Below, piece after piece: positions 1-8,292 of a stretch of DNA of 64,000 nt. The translations under genes and the position numbers were made by a program. The stretch comes from VBDM01 sp035519135. GTDB taxonomy: Bacteria > Pseudomonadota > Gammaproteobacteria > Burkholderiales > SG8-39. The stretch is from positions 62,001-126,000 of the forward strand of contig DATIWX010000133.1 in the NCBI GenBank assembly GCA_035519135.1, in the 5' to 3' direction. Numbering within the stretch: position 1 is the stretch's first letter; each line of letters starts with the position of its first letter. Below the pieces are notes generated by a model that saw only the letters and a list, made by a program, of their open reading frames with translations, did not search any database and was not told the DNA's origin.

Positions 1-2324
1 TGGTAGAGCGCCGCATCGGCGCGCTTGAGCAGCTCTGCGCCGGTTGTCTCGCCCTTGGTGAAGGCGATACCGATGCAAGTCGTTACGCGGAGCACCTTGG
101 AGTCGATCGTGAATTCCTCGCGCGCCGCCTCGATGATAGTGCTTGCGATCGCATCGGCGTCCCGGGGCGCGCGCAGATCCTCCAGCAGAACCACGAACTC
201 GTCACCGCCCATCCGCGCAACAGTGTCGCTGGTGCGCACGGCCCGGCGCAGGCGTTCGGCGAACTGCTTCAACAGGGCGTCCCCAGCCGCGTGGCCCATG
301 CTGTCGTTGATCGCCTTGAAGCCGTCGAGGTCGAGGTAGAAAAGGCCGAGCGGTTGCCGGCTTCGGCGGCTGCGCGCCAGTACCTGCTCAAGGCGATCGA
401 CCAGGAGGTTGCGGTTGGGCAAGCCTGTCAGTCCGTCGTACCACGCTACGCGCTCGAGCTCGGCGCGACTTTGCGCGAGCTCGTGCTCGGCCCGTTTGCG
501 TTCAGTGACATCGGCACTCGTGCCGACCATGCGCGTCGCGAAGCCGGCGGAATCGCGCGCAGTCACCTGCCCGTGGCCCTGTACCCAGATCCATGCGCCA
601 TTGTTGGTCCTGACCCGGTGTTCGGCGCGGTAGTGAGAGGTCAGGCCCTTGAGCGCGTCGCGGAGGATTCCCTGCAGAAGGGGTCTGTCGTCGGGGTGCG
701 TGATCTCCTCGAGCGCCGAGAACGTAGTGTGAGTTATTTGGGGCTCGCCGCCCAGCATTACCGACCACTGTTCGCTGAGAAACACCTCGCCGGTCTTGAT
801 ATTCCAGTCGAACAGTGCGAGCTCCGAACCTTCCAGCGCGAGGCTTAGCTGCCTTTCGCTCTCGCGGAGCTGCTCCTCCGACTTCTTGAGAGCGCTTACG
901 TCGCTCGCGAGTATGTAGAACCCCTGCACGCTGCCGTCGGGACGCCGGTCCGGCACATAGCGCGTGTGCGCATATCGATTGAAGCCCGAGACGGCCGGGG
1001 GCACTTCGAAGTTCGCCTCTCTGCCCGCGAGCGCCTCGCGAACATGCGGCTCCCGAACCGCGTATGCCGCTTCTCCCAGCACTTCCTGCAGGGTGCGTCC
1101 GAGCAGATCCTCGGGCCTTCTTCCGAACCATTCGAGATAGGTCCCGTTGCAATAGCGATAACGCAGGTCCGAATCGACGTAGCCGATCAGGGCGGGCGTG
1201 TTGTCGGTGATCATGCGCAAGCGGTGCTCGCTCTCTCGCAGCGAGGCTTCGACCCGGGTACGCTCCCTGATGAGGCTGTTGAAATCGTCTGCCAGCTCGC
1301 CGATCTCGTCGCGGCTGCGGACCGGCACTTCCGCCGCCGCGCTCGGGTCGCTGCGCACGCGGCGGATTGCGTCGTGCAGCCCGAGCAGCGGCGCAAGGAG
1401 GTATCGCGTTCCAAGCCAAACGAGCGGCGCAATAAGGACGATGAGCAGCATCGTGATCCGCGCGATGTCCCGCTGCGTCGCGACAATGGGCGCAAAGGCC
1501 TCTTCGACAGGAAGCGCGGCGACCAGCACCCAAGGTACAGCCACGAGTGGAGCGTAGCTGAACAGGGCATGCAGCCCGCGGCTGTTGACGCCCTCCTGCC
1601 AGCCCGCCTCGCCAGCCACCGCGCGATCGAAATAGGGGGACACACCTGGTGCGGGTCCCGCGGACATGATGCGGTCCGCGGACCTCGAGATGATGATGGT
1701 CCGGTCGCGCCCCAGCAGCGCGAACGAGCCCGTCTTGCCGACGCTCGCCGTCCCCAGCTTGCCGAGGAAATTGGGCCGCAACAGGGCCAGAGAGCCGGCC
1801 AGAACAGCCACCACCCTGCCGCGCCGGTCCAGTACCGGCGCCGTGAGCACGACAAAGGGCCTGCTGCTGTTCCTGCCGAGGAACGGCTGCGAAATATAGG
1901 GCTTGCGATCGCTCACCGCCTTCTGGAAGAACTCGCGATCGCTCACGCTGGTTCCTTCGAGACCGGTCGCCCCGAGGTCGACGAGGGTCATTCCGGCGGA
2001 GGAGAAGACCAGAAGATTGTCGAACAGCAATCGAACGCCGGCACGGTCCTCGAGATACTTCCGCAGCCGCGCGGAGTCACGGCTTATTTCCGGCGGAAGC
2101 ATCTTGGCCATCGCGATCAGCACCTCATGCGTGGACCTGAGCTTCTCGTCGATCTCCTCGGCCATCCGGGAGACCAGCGTCATTTGCTGGTTTCCGAGCA
2201 ACTCGCTCAAGTTCGCCCGCACCCGGACCATCTCGAGCGCGGAGACCAGAACGAGGAGCGACACGACACAGACCGTGACGGCCAGCGTGGCCTTCGTCTT
2301 GATGCTTCGCAGCTTCTCAAGCAC
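1..2324 (-). CDS. Membrane diguanylate cyclase: dCache-HAMP-PAS-PAS-GGDEF (3' end cut by window edge)
   Basis: The frame is open from a GTG at 2324 to the left edge (774 codons, no stop reached); an in-frame TAG lies three codons upstream, so GTG is the only usable start. Order read in the translation: a first membrane segment at about residues 11-31, an extracytoplasmic sensor region of double-Cache type to about 280, a second membrane segment near 285-305 (ITMLLIVLIAPLVWLG), a HAMP-like linker, two PAS/PAC modules (the second with ITHPDD and an RTNNGAWIW stretch), then a GGDEF domain entered through YDGLTGLPNRN. The active-site motif GGDEF is intact near residues 706-710, so c-di-GMP synthesis is expected. 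An EAL domain beyond the edge cannot be excluded. It precedes nothing recognisable and lies downstream of the ligase gene on the same strand; the ligand is unknown. Confidence 0.88.
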   Translation of the reverse strand, partial: MLEKLRSIKTKATLAVTVCVVSLLVLVSALEMVRVRANLSELLGNQQMTLVSRMAEEIDEKLRSTHEVLIAMAKMLPPEISRDSARLRKYLEDRAGVRLLFDNLLVFSSAGMTLVDLGATGLEGTSVSDREFFQKAVSDRKPYISQPFLGRNSSRPFVVLTAPVLDRRGRVVAVLAGSLALLRPNFLGKLGTASVGKTGSFALLGRDRTIIISRSADRIMSAGPAPGVSPYFDRAVAGEAGWQEGVNSRGLHALFSYAPLVAVPWVLVAALPVEEAFAPIVATQRDIARITMLLIVLIAPLVWLGTRYLLAPLLGLHDAIRRVRSDPSAAAEVPVRSRDEIGELADDFNSLIRERTRVEASLRESEHRLRMITDNTPALIGYVDSDLRYRYCNGTYLEWFGRRPEDLLGRTLQEVLGEAAYAVREPHVREALAGREANFEVPPAVSGFNRYAHTRYVPDRRPDGSVQGFYILASDVSALKKSEEQLRESERQLSLALEGSELALFDWNIKTGEVFLSEQWSVMLGGEPQITHTTFSALEEITHPDDRPLLQGILRDALKGLTSHYRAEHRVRTNNGAWIWVQGHGQVTARDSAGFATRMVGTSADVTERKRAEHELAQSRAELERVAWYDGLTGLPNRNLLVDRLEQVLARSRRSRQPLGLFYLDLDGFKAINDSMGHAAGDALLKQFAERLRRAVRTSDTVARMGGDEFVVLLEDLRAPRDADAIASTIIEAAREEFTIDSKVLRVTTCIGIAFTKGETTGAELLKRADAALY

Positions 2325-2366
2325 GGCGTCGCCCTAGCGCTCCACGGCGGAATCTCGTGCGCGCCC

Positions 2367-3944
2367 TCAGGCGCGCAGTTTGAATCTCTGTATTTTCCCC
2401 GTCGCCGTCTTCGGCAGCTCGGAGAGAAACTCTATCCAGCGCGGGTACTTGTATGGGGCGAGCCTGTCTTTCACGTGCTGCTGCAGCGCCGCCTTGAGCG
2501 CGTCGTTTCCCGAATTGCCCGGCTTGAGCACGACAAACGCCTTGGGCTTGATGAGCTTGTTCTCGTCTTCGGCGCCGACCACGGCCGCTTCCAGGACCGC
2601 TTCGTGTCCGACGAGCGCGGCCTCGACCTCTGCCGGCGACACGTAGATTCCCGACACCTTCAGCATGTCGTCCGAGCGCCCCCCGTAAACGTAGTAGCCA
2701 TCCTTGTCCTGGATGTACTTGTCGCCGCTCCTGGTCCAGCCGCCGTGGAAGGTGCTGCGGCTCTTGTCGCGGTTGTTCCAGTAGTAGGCCGCGCTGGTGG
2801 GTCCGCTGATCTGCAACTCGCCCATCTCGCCCGGCTTCACCGGCTCGCCGTGCTCGTCGACCACGCGCAATTCGTACCCGGGAACAGGCTTTCCGGTGGT
2901 GCCATAGCGCAGATCGTCCGGCCGGTTGGAGAGAAAGATGTGAAGCATTTCGGTCGATCCGATGCCGTCGAGAACCTCGACTCCGGTCTTCTCCTTCCAG
3001 CTCTTCGCGATCTGTGCCGGCAGGGCCTCGCCTGCCGAAATGCATTGGCGCAGCGCCAGCGCGTCCCGTCCGGGGAAATCGGGACTCGCCAGCATCGCGG
3101 CGTAGAGGGTCGGAACCCCGAAGAAGAGCGTGGGCTTCTTCTCCTTCAGCCGCTTGAAGACGGCGGCGGGCGTCGGCCGCTCGGCCATCAGCACCGCGGT
3201 GGCGCCGACGGTGAGTGTGAAGGAGAGCGCGTTGCCGAGGCCGTATGCGAAGAAGAGTTTCGCGGCCGAGAACACCACGTCGCTCTCCTTGTAGCCGAGC
3301 ACGCCGCGCGCATACAGCTCCGCGGTCAGGATCATGCTCGAGTGCACGTGCACCGTGCCCTTCGGCATCCCGGTCGAACCCGAGGAATACAGCCAGAAGC
3401 AGGCATCGTCGCACGTGGTCGGGGCCGGCGAAAGGTCCGGCGTCCCTTTTGCCAGCACGTCCTTGAATGCGATGTGTCCTGAGGCGCTGCCGGAGACGAT
3501 GACGTGCTTCAGGAAAGGCTGCTTGCCGACAATGCTCGCGAACTGCGGCAGCAGCTGCTCCGACACGATCAGCGCCTTGGCGCGACTGTCGGCGAGCATG
3601 TACTCGTAGTCCTTCGGCGTGAGTAGCGTGTTCACGGCGATCGGGATGATCCCCGCCTTGATGGCGCCGAGGAACGCCGTGGGGAAGTCGATGGTGTCGG
3701 TAAGAGCAAGGAGCACCCGGTGCTCCATCTCGAGGCCCATCGCCCGCAGCCCCGAGCCGAAACGGTTGACCCGCTCGGCGAGTTGCCCGAACGTGTACTG
3801 CCCGGCATCGTCGATGTACGCGATCCTCGCTGCGCGCCCCGCGGCAAGGTTGCGCTCGATCAGGTCGTAGGCAGCGTTGTAGTCGCGGGGAATCCGGACG
3901 CTGGGCGGGCTGACCGAATGATCGGCGCTGCTTCGGGACGGCAC
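2367..3944 (-). CDS. bclA: Benzoate-CoA ligase (AMP-forming), copy 1
   Basis: Adenylate-forming enzyme of 525 residues that converts benzoate, ATP and CoA to benzoyl-CoA in the cytoplasm, the entry step of the box pathway. The P-loop SSGSTGMPKG is at about 188-196, the motif YGGRSDDMLKVSG marks the hinge, and the C-terminal PKTATGKIQRFKLR carries the catalytic Lys. The substrate-pocket segments FFAYGLGN (A233, Y234) and STEMLHIF (H335, I336) match what I recall of characterised benzoate-CoA ligases. The start is GTG at 3944, supported by an AGGAGG eight bases upstream. A very similar paralogue is at 11938-13518. It lies between the diguanylate cyclase and a GGT-like gene, all on the minus strand. 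Confidence 0.9.
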   Translation of the reverse strand: MPSRSSADHSVSPPSVRIPRDYNAAYDLIERNLAAGRAARIAYIDDAGQYTFGQLAERVNRFGSGLRAMGLEMEHRVLLALTDTIDFPTAFLGAIKAGIIPIAVNTLLTPKDYEYMLADSRAKALIVSEQLLPQFASIVGKQPFLKHVIVSGSASGHIAFKDVLAKGTPDLSPAPTTCDDACFWLYSSGSTGMPKGTVHVHSSMILTAELYARGVLGYKESDVVFSAAKLFFAYGLGNALSFTLTVGATAVLMAERPTPAAVFKRLKEKKPTLFFGVPTLYAAMLASPDFPGRDALALRQCISAGEALPAQIAKSWKEKTGVEVLDGIGSTEMLHIFLSNRPDDLRYGTTGKPVPGYELRVVDEHGEPVKPGEMGELQISGPTSAAYYWNNRDKSRSTFHGGWTRSGDKYIQDKDGYYVYGGRSDDMLKVSGIYVSPAEVEAALVGHEAVLEAAVVGAEDENKLIKPKAFVVLKPGNSGNDALKAALQQHVKDRLAPYKYPRWIEFLSELPKTATGKIQRFKLRA

Positions 3945-4031
3945 GGCGCTCCTCCTCTGTTCGCGCTGCTTGGCATTGTTCGCTCCCCTGCCCGGAGCGT
4001 CAAGGAGTCTCAGCCCGGTACCTGACCCCTT

Positions 4032-5684
4032 CTAGTAGCCGGCGGCGGCTCCGTCGCTTCTCGGGTCCGCCCCGCCGGTGCGGATGCTCGAGAGCGGATC
4101 GATCGTGATGCCGTGCGCATGCCCGGCAAGCTCGCACCAGTCCGGCCATCGGTTCACTGCATGCCCGCGGCGCTCCAGATCCCTGATGGTCGCATCCGGG
4201 AATCGCCCTTCCATGTTGAGCAGGTCGCGCGGATCGCCGATGTTGAAGCGCCCCGACAGCCAGCGCGGCATTTCCAGCGCCTGCTGGACATCGAACCCGA
4301 AATCGACCATATCAACGTAGGTCTGCAGGTGGATCTGCGGCTGCCCGTCCGCCCCCATGCAGCCGAGCACGTGCCGCAACTGGCCCTCCTTCAGGGCCAT
4401 AGAAGCGATCAAGGTGTGCATGGGGCGCTTGCACGGCTCGAGCCGGTTGGGATGTTGCGGGTCGAGCGAGAAGTACGCGGAGCGGTTTTGCAGCACGATA
4501 CCCGTGTCGCCCGCGACCACGCCCGAGCCGAAGGTGAAATACAGGCTCTGGATCAGGGCTGCTGCGCTGCCTTCGGCGTCGACCGCACAGACGAATACCG
4601 TATCGCCGGCGAGGGTGCCGTAAGAAGGAACCAGGTCCCAGGGAAGCACGCGGTCGGCGCGCATCAGCCGCCTGCGCTCGGCGGCATAATCCTTGGAGAT
4701 CAGCTTCTCCACGGGCACCGGCTGGAACTCGGGGTCGGCGAGCAGGCGGTCGCGGTCGTGATAGGCGATCTGCTTCGCCTGCACCAGCGTGTGCACCAGC
4801 TCCGGCCCGAGCGGATCCATTCTGCCAACCTCGGCTGTCTCGACCAGATTCAGCATCTGGATCACGGTAAACCCTTGCGTCGGCGGCGGCGTCTCGAGAA
4901 TCTCGATACCACGGTAGCTGCCGGAGAGCGGTTCGCCCCAGCTCGCACGCTGGGCGCTCAAATCCACCTCGTCGAAGAATCCTCCTCCAGCGCGGGCGAA
5001 CGCCGCGAGCGAGCGCGCCGTCTCGCCCCCGTAAAAGCCCTCGCGCCCGCCTTGCGCGATCCGCTCCAGCACCAGCGCGAGCCCGCCGTTGACGAGCTTG
5101 TCGCCGGCGCGCGGTACCGCGCCCCCAGGAGCAAATATCGCAAGAGCGCCGGCATTCAGCGATCCGTCCGAGGCGTGCAGTTCGATCGCGCGCGCCAGCC
5201 GCCCGGTGACCGGAAATCCCTCGCGCGCGTAGCCGATCGCCGCCGCGAGGTCGCGCGAGAGCGGCAGCCTGCCGTACTCCTCGTGCGCGGCGCACCAGCT
5301 GGCGACCGCCCCGGGCGTCGTCAGCGTGGCAGGAAGAAAACCGCGCAGCGGAACTTCCTTCATGCCGCGCGCACGGAACCAGTCGATACCTGCGCCGCGG
5401 GCCGCGCATCCGCCACCGTTCAGGTAACGAACGCGACGCGTGCGCGCGTCGTAGACGAGCCAGAACGCGTCGCCGCCGACGCTCGTCATGTGCGGATAGA
5501 GTACCGACAGGGCCGCGCCCGTGGCGACAGCCGCGTCCACGGCGGATCCTCCGGCGCGCAGCGCGTCGACACCCGCGGCCGAGGCGAGCGAGTGCGGCGA
5601 GGCAACCATGCCGTTCGGCGCCAAGGTTGATGGCCTGCCGGCAGTAATGGGAAACATGCGATGCATTTTAGTGCATGCCGGCAA
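4032..5684 (-). CDS. Gamma-glutamyltransferase-family Ntn hydrolase, apparently cytoplasmic
   Basis: About 550 residues with the GGT fold: N-terminal GMVASPHSLASAAGVDALRAGG, then GGDAFWLVYD, and a likely autoprocessing Thr near residue 362 in the segment GDTVFVCAVD, followed by SLYFTFGSGVV and the C-terminal GADGQPQIHLQ region. Family members cleave themselves at this Thr to form a two-subunit hydrolase or transferase acting on gamma-glutamyl or related acyl groups. Most bacterial GGTs are exported, but no signal peptide is visible here. The start is uncertain: TTG at 5684 has GGGAGG almost abutting it, and ATGs follow at 5666 and 5657. It is divergent from boxD with only 47 bp between them, which suggests a link to aromatic catabolism, but its substrate is unknown. 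Confidence 0.8.
   Translation of the reverse strand: MPACTKMHRMFPITAGRPSTLAPNGMVASPHSLASAAGVDALRAGGSAVDAAVATGAALSVLYPHMTSVGGDAFWLVYDARTRRVRYLNGGGCAARGAGIDWFRARGMKEVPLRGFLPATLTTPGAVASWCAAHEEYGRLPLSRDLAAAIGYAREGFPVTGRLARAIELHASDGSLNAGALAIFAPGGAVPRAGDKLVNGGLALVLERIAQGGREGFYGGETARSLAAFARAGGGFFDEVDLSAQRASWGEPLSGSYRGIEILETPPPTQGFTVIQMLNLVETAEVGRMDPLGPELVHTLVQAKQIAYHDRDRLLADPEFQPVPVEKLISKDYAAERRRLMRADRVLPWDLVPSYGTLAGDTVFVCAVDAEGSAAALIQSLYFTFGSGVVAGDTGIVLQNRSAYFSLDPQHPNRLEPCKRPMHTLIASMALKEGQLRHVLGCMGADGQPQIHLQTYVDMVDFGFDVQQALEMPRWLSGRFNIGDPRDLLNMEGRFPDATIRDLERRGHAVNRWPDWCELAGHAHGITIDPLSSIRTGGADPRSDGAAAGY
5662..5675. promoter_or_regulatory. TGCA-N6-TGCA site, candidate BoxR operator for boxD
   Basis: The sequence TGCATTTTAGTGCA has two TGCA boxes separated by exactly six bases. 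This is the operator pattern I recall for BzdR, the anaerobic-benzoate relative of BoxR. It lies 57 bp upstream of the boxD ATG and inside the 5' end of the divergent GGT-like gene. It is close in sequence to the two repeats in the boxR promoter (NGCATTATACTGCA). A weak -10-like TATCCT for boxD follows at 5700-5705, with no good -35. BoxR binding is inferred. Confidence 0.55.
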
Positions 5685-5731
5685 ACCTCCCGCTTCGGCT
5701 ATCCTAGCGTCAGCCGAAAGAGGAGTCCCGC

Positions 5732-7276
5732 ATGAAGACCTTGCGCAGTTACCTGAGCGGCCGCTGGATCGAAGGATCGGGCGCGCCGCAGACGCTCGTC
5801 AATCCGGCGACCGAGGAGCCGCTCGCGGAGGTCTCGAGCGAGGGCCTCGACCTCGTCTCCGCCCTCGATCACGCCCGCAGGCGAGGAGGACCGGCCTTGC
5901 GCGCCCTGTCCTTCGCCGGGCGCGGCGCTCTCCTCAAGGAGATGGCGAAGGCGATCCAGGCGCACCGCGACGAGCTGCTCGATCTCGCGGTCGCGAACGG
6001 CGGCAATACCCGCTCCGACGCGAAATTCGATGTCGACGGCGCGATCTTCACGCTCCAGACCTACGCCGAGCTGGGCGAGAAGCTCGGCGCGGTGAAGCTG
6101 CTGGTGGACGGCGAAGGGATCCAGCTCGGGCGCTCGCCGCGGTTCCACGGGCAGCATGTGTGCGTCCCCCGCCACGGCGTCGCCGTGCATATCAACGCGT
6201 TCAACTTCCCCGCCTGGGGACTGGCCGAGAAGGCCGCGTCGGCTCTCCTAGCCGGGATGCCGGTGCTGTCCAAGCCGGCGACCAGCTCGGCGATGGTCGC
6301 GCACCGCGTCATGGAAATCCTCGTCGAGCGGAAGGTCCTGCCCGAGGGTGTGCTCTCGCTCCTCGTCGGTGCACCGCGCGACCTGCCCGCGCTGCTCGGC
6401 AGCCAGGACGTGCTCGCGTTCACCGGCTCCGGCGACACCGGTGCGCGTATTCGCGCGCTCGCCAACGTCATCAGGGAATCGGTACGCGTCAACGTCGAGG
6501 CGGACAGCCTGAACGCGGCGGTCCTCGGACCGGATGTGGAGCCAGGCAGCGACATGTACGAGACTTTCCTCAAGGATGTGCTGCGCGACATGACCCAGAA
6601 GGCCGGTCAGAAATGCACCGCGATACGGCGCGTGCTCGTCTTCGAAGGTCACGCCGGAACGGTCCGCGACGACCTCGCCGAAGGACTGAAGGCCGTGCGT
6701 GTAGGCAACCCCTCGCAGGAAGAAACGCGCATGGGACCGCTGGCCGCGGGCAGTCAGCTCGCCGAAGTGCGCCAAGGCATCGCCAAGCTGGCCAGCGAAG
6801 GCAAAGCGGCGTTCGGCAGCGCGGCCGCGATCGCGGGCAAGGGCTTTTTCATCTCCCCGGTGCTGATGGAATTCTCGAAAGATTCACTCGCCGCTTCGGT
6901 GCATGCTAGCGAAGTGTTCGGCCCGGTGGCCTCGCTCCTGCCCTACTCGGGGAAGGGCGCGGACGCGGCGGCGATCGTCGCCCGCGGCAACGGCGGGCTG
7001 GTTTCCTCGGTGTACTCGGAGGATGCGGAATTCCTGGAGGAGATCGTCACCGGCATCGCGCCCTATCACGGACGAATCTTTCTCGGGCACCCCAAGATCG
7101 AGATGTCGCCGGGGCCGGGGACCGTGCTGCCGCAGCTCGTTCACGGTGGCCCGGGGCGCGCGGGCGGCGGGGAGGAGCTCGGCGGGATGCGCGGTCTGGC
7201 CTTCTACATGCAGCGGGTGGCGCTCGAAGGCTCGCGGCCGGTGATCCAGAAGCTGATCGGAGTGGCGCCGTCCTAG
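5732..7276 (+). CDS. boxD: 3,4-dehydroadipyl-CoA semialdehyde dehydrogenase (BoxD)
   Basis: Aldehyde dehydrogenase superfamily protein, 514 residues. In the box pathway it oxidises the ring-opened 3,4-dehydroadipyl-CoA semialdehyde, made by BoxC, to the acid with NADP+. Visible features are the N-terminal LRSYLSGRWIEGSG, the FNFPAWG cofactor region, the FTGSGDTG nucleotide-binding turn, the general-base Glu in VNVEADSLN and the catalytic Cys in GQKCTAIRR. The C-terminal LVHGGPGRAGGGEELGG is typical of the PaaZ/BoxD branch rather than general ALDHs. The ATG is preceded by AAAGAGGAG. It ends tail-to-tail with hcrB: their two TAG codons share the four bases CTAG at 7273-7276. Confidence 0.92.
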   Translation: MKTLRSYLSGRWIEGSGAPQTLVNPATEEPLAEVSSEGLDLVSALDHARRRGGPALRALSFAGRGALLKEMAKAIQAHRDELLDLAVANGGNTRSDAKFDVDGAIFTLQTYAELGEKLGAVKLLVDGEGIQLGRSPRFHGQHVCVPRHGVAVHINAFNFPAWGLAEKAASALLAGMPVLSKPATSSAMVAHRVMEILVERKVLPEGVLSLLVGAPRDLPALLGSQDVLAFTGSGDTGARIRALANVIRESVRVNVEADSLNAAVLGPDVEPGSDMYETFLKDVLRDMTQKAGQKCTAIRRVLVFEGHAGTVRDDLAEGLKAVRVGNPSQEETRMGPLAAGSQLAEVRQGIAKLASEGKAAFGSAAAIAGKGFFISPVLMEFSKDSLAASVHASEVFGPVASLLPYSGKGADAAAIVARGNGGLVSSVYSEDAEFLEEIVTGIAPYHGRIFLGHPKIEMSPGPGTVLPQLVHGGPGRAGGGEELGGMRGLAFYMQRVALEGSRPVIQKLIGVAPS

Positions 7277-8292
7277 AGTGCGTGGCGCGTGATCCGCGTG
7301 CGCGTCTCGCTCATGTCGTCACCCCGGATCTCGCGCAGCGCGTAGCCCACGAATTCCGCCACCACGCCTTTCCTCCAGTAAAGATCCAGGTCGGTGTTGT
7401 CCATGGGCTTCGCCGCCGACGCGACCTTGGCGCCGGCTTCCGCGATGGCGTCGTCGCCGAGCTTCCTGCCGATCAACAGCTCGCCGCCCTTGGTCAGGAA
7501 CGGGCGCGAGGATACCGCGCCGAGCGCGATGCGCGCCTCCTCGACCGTGCCGTCGCGCGCGGTTTTCACCGCCGCGGCGACGCCCAGCACCGGGAAGTCG
7601 AACGCGCCGCGGCGGCGCAGCTTCCAGTAGCTGCTCTTCCAGCCCGCGGGCGAGGGCAGCTTTACTTCCGTGAGGATCTCGTCGGGCCGGCGCGCGAGGT
7701 AATCGATGCCGTCGTTCTTGTACAGGTCGGCGAGCGCCACCTCGCGCTCGCTCTGAACGGACACGAGGCGAACGCTCGCCCCTAGCGAAATCAATGCAGG
7801 CGCGCAGTCGGTCGACGATGTCGCGACGCAGCGCTTGCTCGCGGTCGCGACCCAGCAGATCTCGCCGTCTTTCTTCAGGCAGAAGTCGATCGCCTTGCGC
7901 CACTCGTAGTTCTGGTTGTAGTAGTTGCAGCGCGTGTCCAGGCACAGGTTTCCGCCGAGCGTGCCCATGTTGCGCAGGTGCACGGTCGCGACCTGCGCCG
8001 CCGCCTGCCACAGGCCGGCGTAATTTTCCCGCACCGCGGGGCTGGCGACGACTTCGCTCAGCGTGAGCCCGGCGCCCAGGACGGCGCCGGAGCCGTTCCC
8101 TACTTTCTTCAGTGTTTCGATACGGCTGATGGAGACAAGCGTCGCCGGCGTCTGGTGGCGCCGCTTCATGTTGGGGAGCAGGTCGGTGCCGCCGGCGATC
8201 AGCATCGCCTGCGGACCTTCGGCGGCGAGAATCCGCGCCGCCTCGCCGACGCTCGCCGGCGATCGAAAGCCGAACCACGGCAGCCGCATCAT
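7273..8292 (-). CDS. hcrB: 4-hydroxybenzoyl-CoA reductase, beta (FAD) subunit
   Basis: FAD-binding subunit (339 residues) of the molybdenum enzyme that removes the para-hydroxyl of 4-hydroxybenzoyl-CoA, giving benzoyl-CoA. The FAD motifs AGGTDLLPN (34-41) and NMGTLGGNLC (108-117) are present. The diagnostic feature is an insert holding Cys122, Cys138, Cys146 and Cys155; as I recall, residues with these numbers bind an extra [4Fe-4S] cluster in the Thauera enzyme, which ordinary xanthine-oxidase-type subunits lack. The first ATG at 8292 overlaps the hcrA stop in ATGA; a second Met follows directly. It is the last gene of the tetR-hcrC-hcrA-hcrB run. Confidence 0.93.
   Translation of the reverse strand: MMRLPWFGFRSPASVGEAARILAAEGPQAMLIAGGTDLLPNMKRRHQTPATLVSISRIETLKKVGNGSGAVLGAGLTLSEVVASPAVRENYAGLWQAAAQVATVHLRNMGTLGGNLCLDTRCNYYNQNYEWRKAIDFCLKKDGEICWVATASKRCVATSSTDCAPALISLGASVRLVSVQSEREVALADLYKNDGIDYLARRPDEILTEVKLPSPAGWKSSYWKLRRRGAFDFPVLGVAAAVKTARDGTVEEARIALGAVSSRPFLTKGGELLIGRKLGDDAIAEAGAKVASAAKPMDNTDLDLYWRKGVVAEFVGYALREIRGDDMSETRTRITRHAL

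Noticed and set aside
966..3482. Long plus-strand open frame (838 codons) opposite the cyclase and ligase 1
   Set aside because: It is antisense to two clear genes, Arg/His/Gly-rich with no recognisable domain; typical high-GC shadow frame.
4113..5630. 505-codon plus-strand frame opposite the GGT-like gene
   Set aside because: Antisense shadow, no motif, low-complexity composition.
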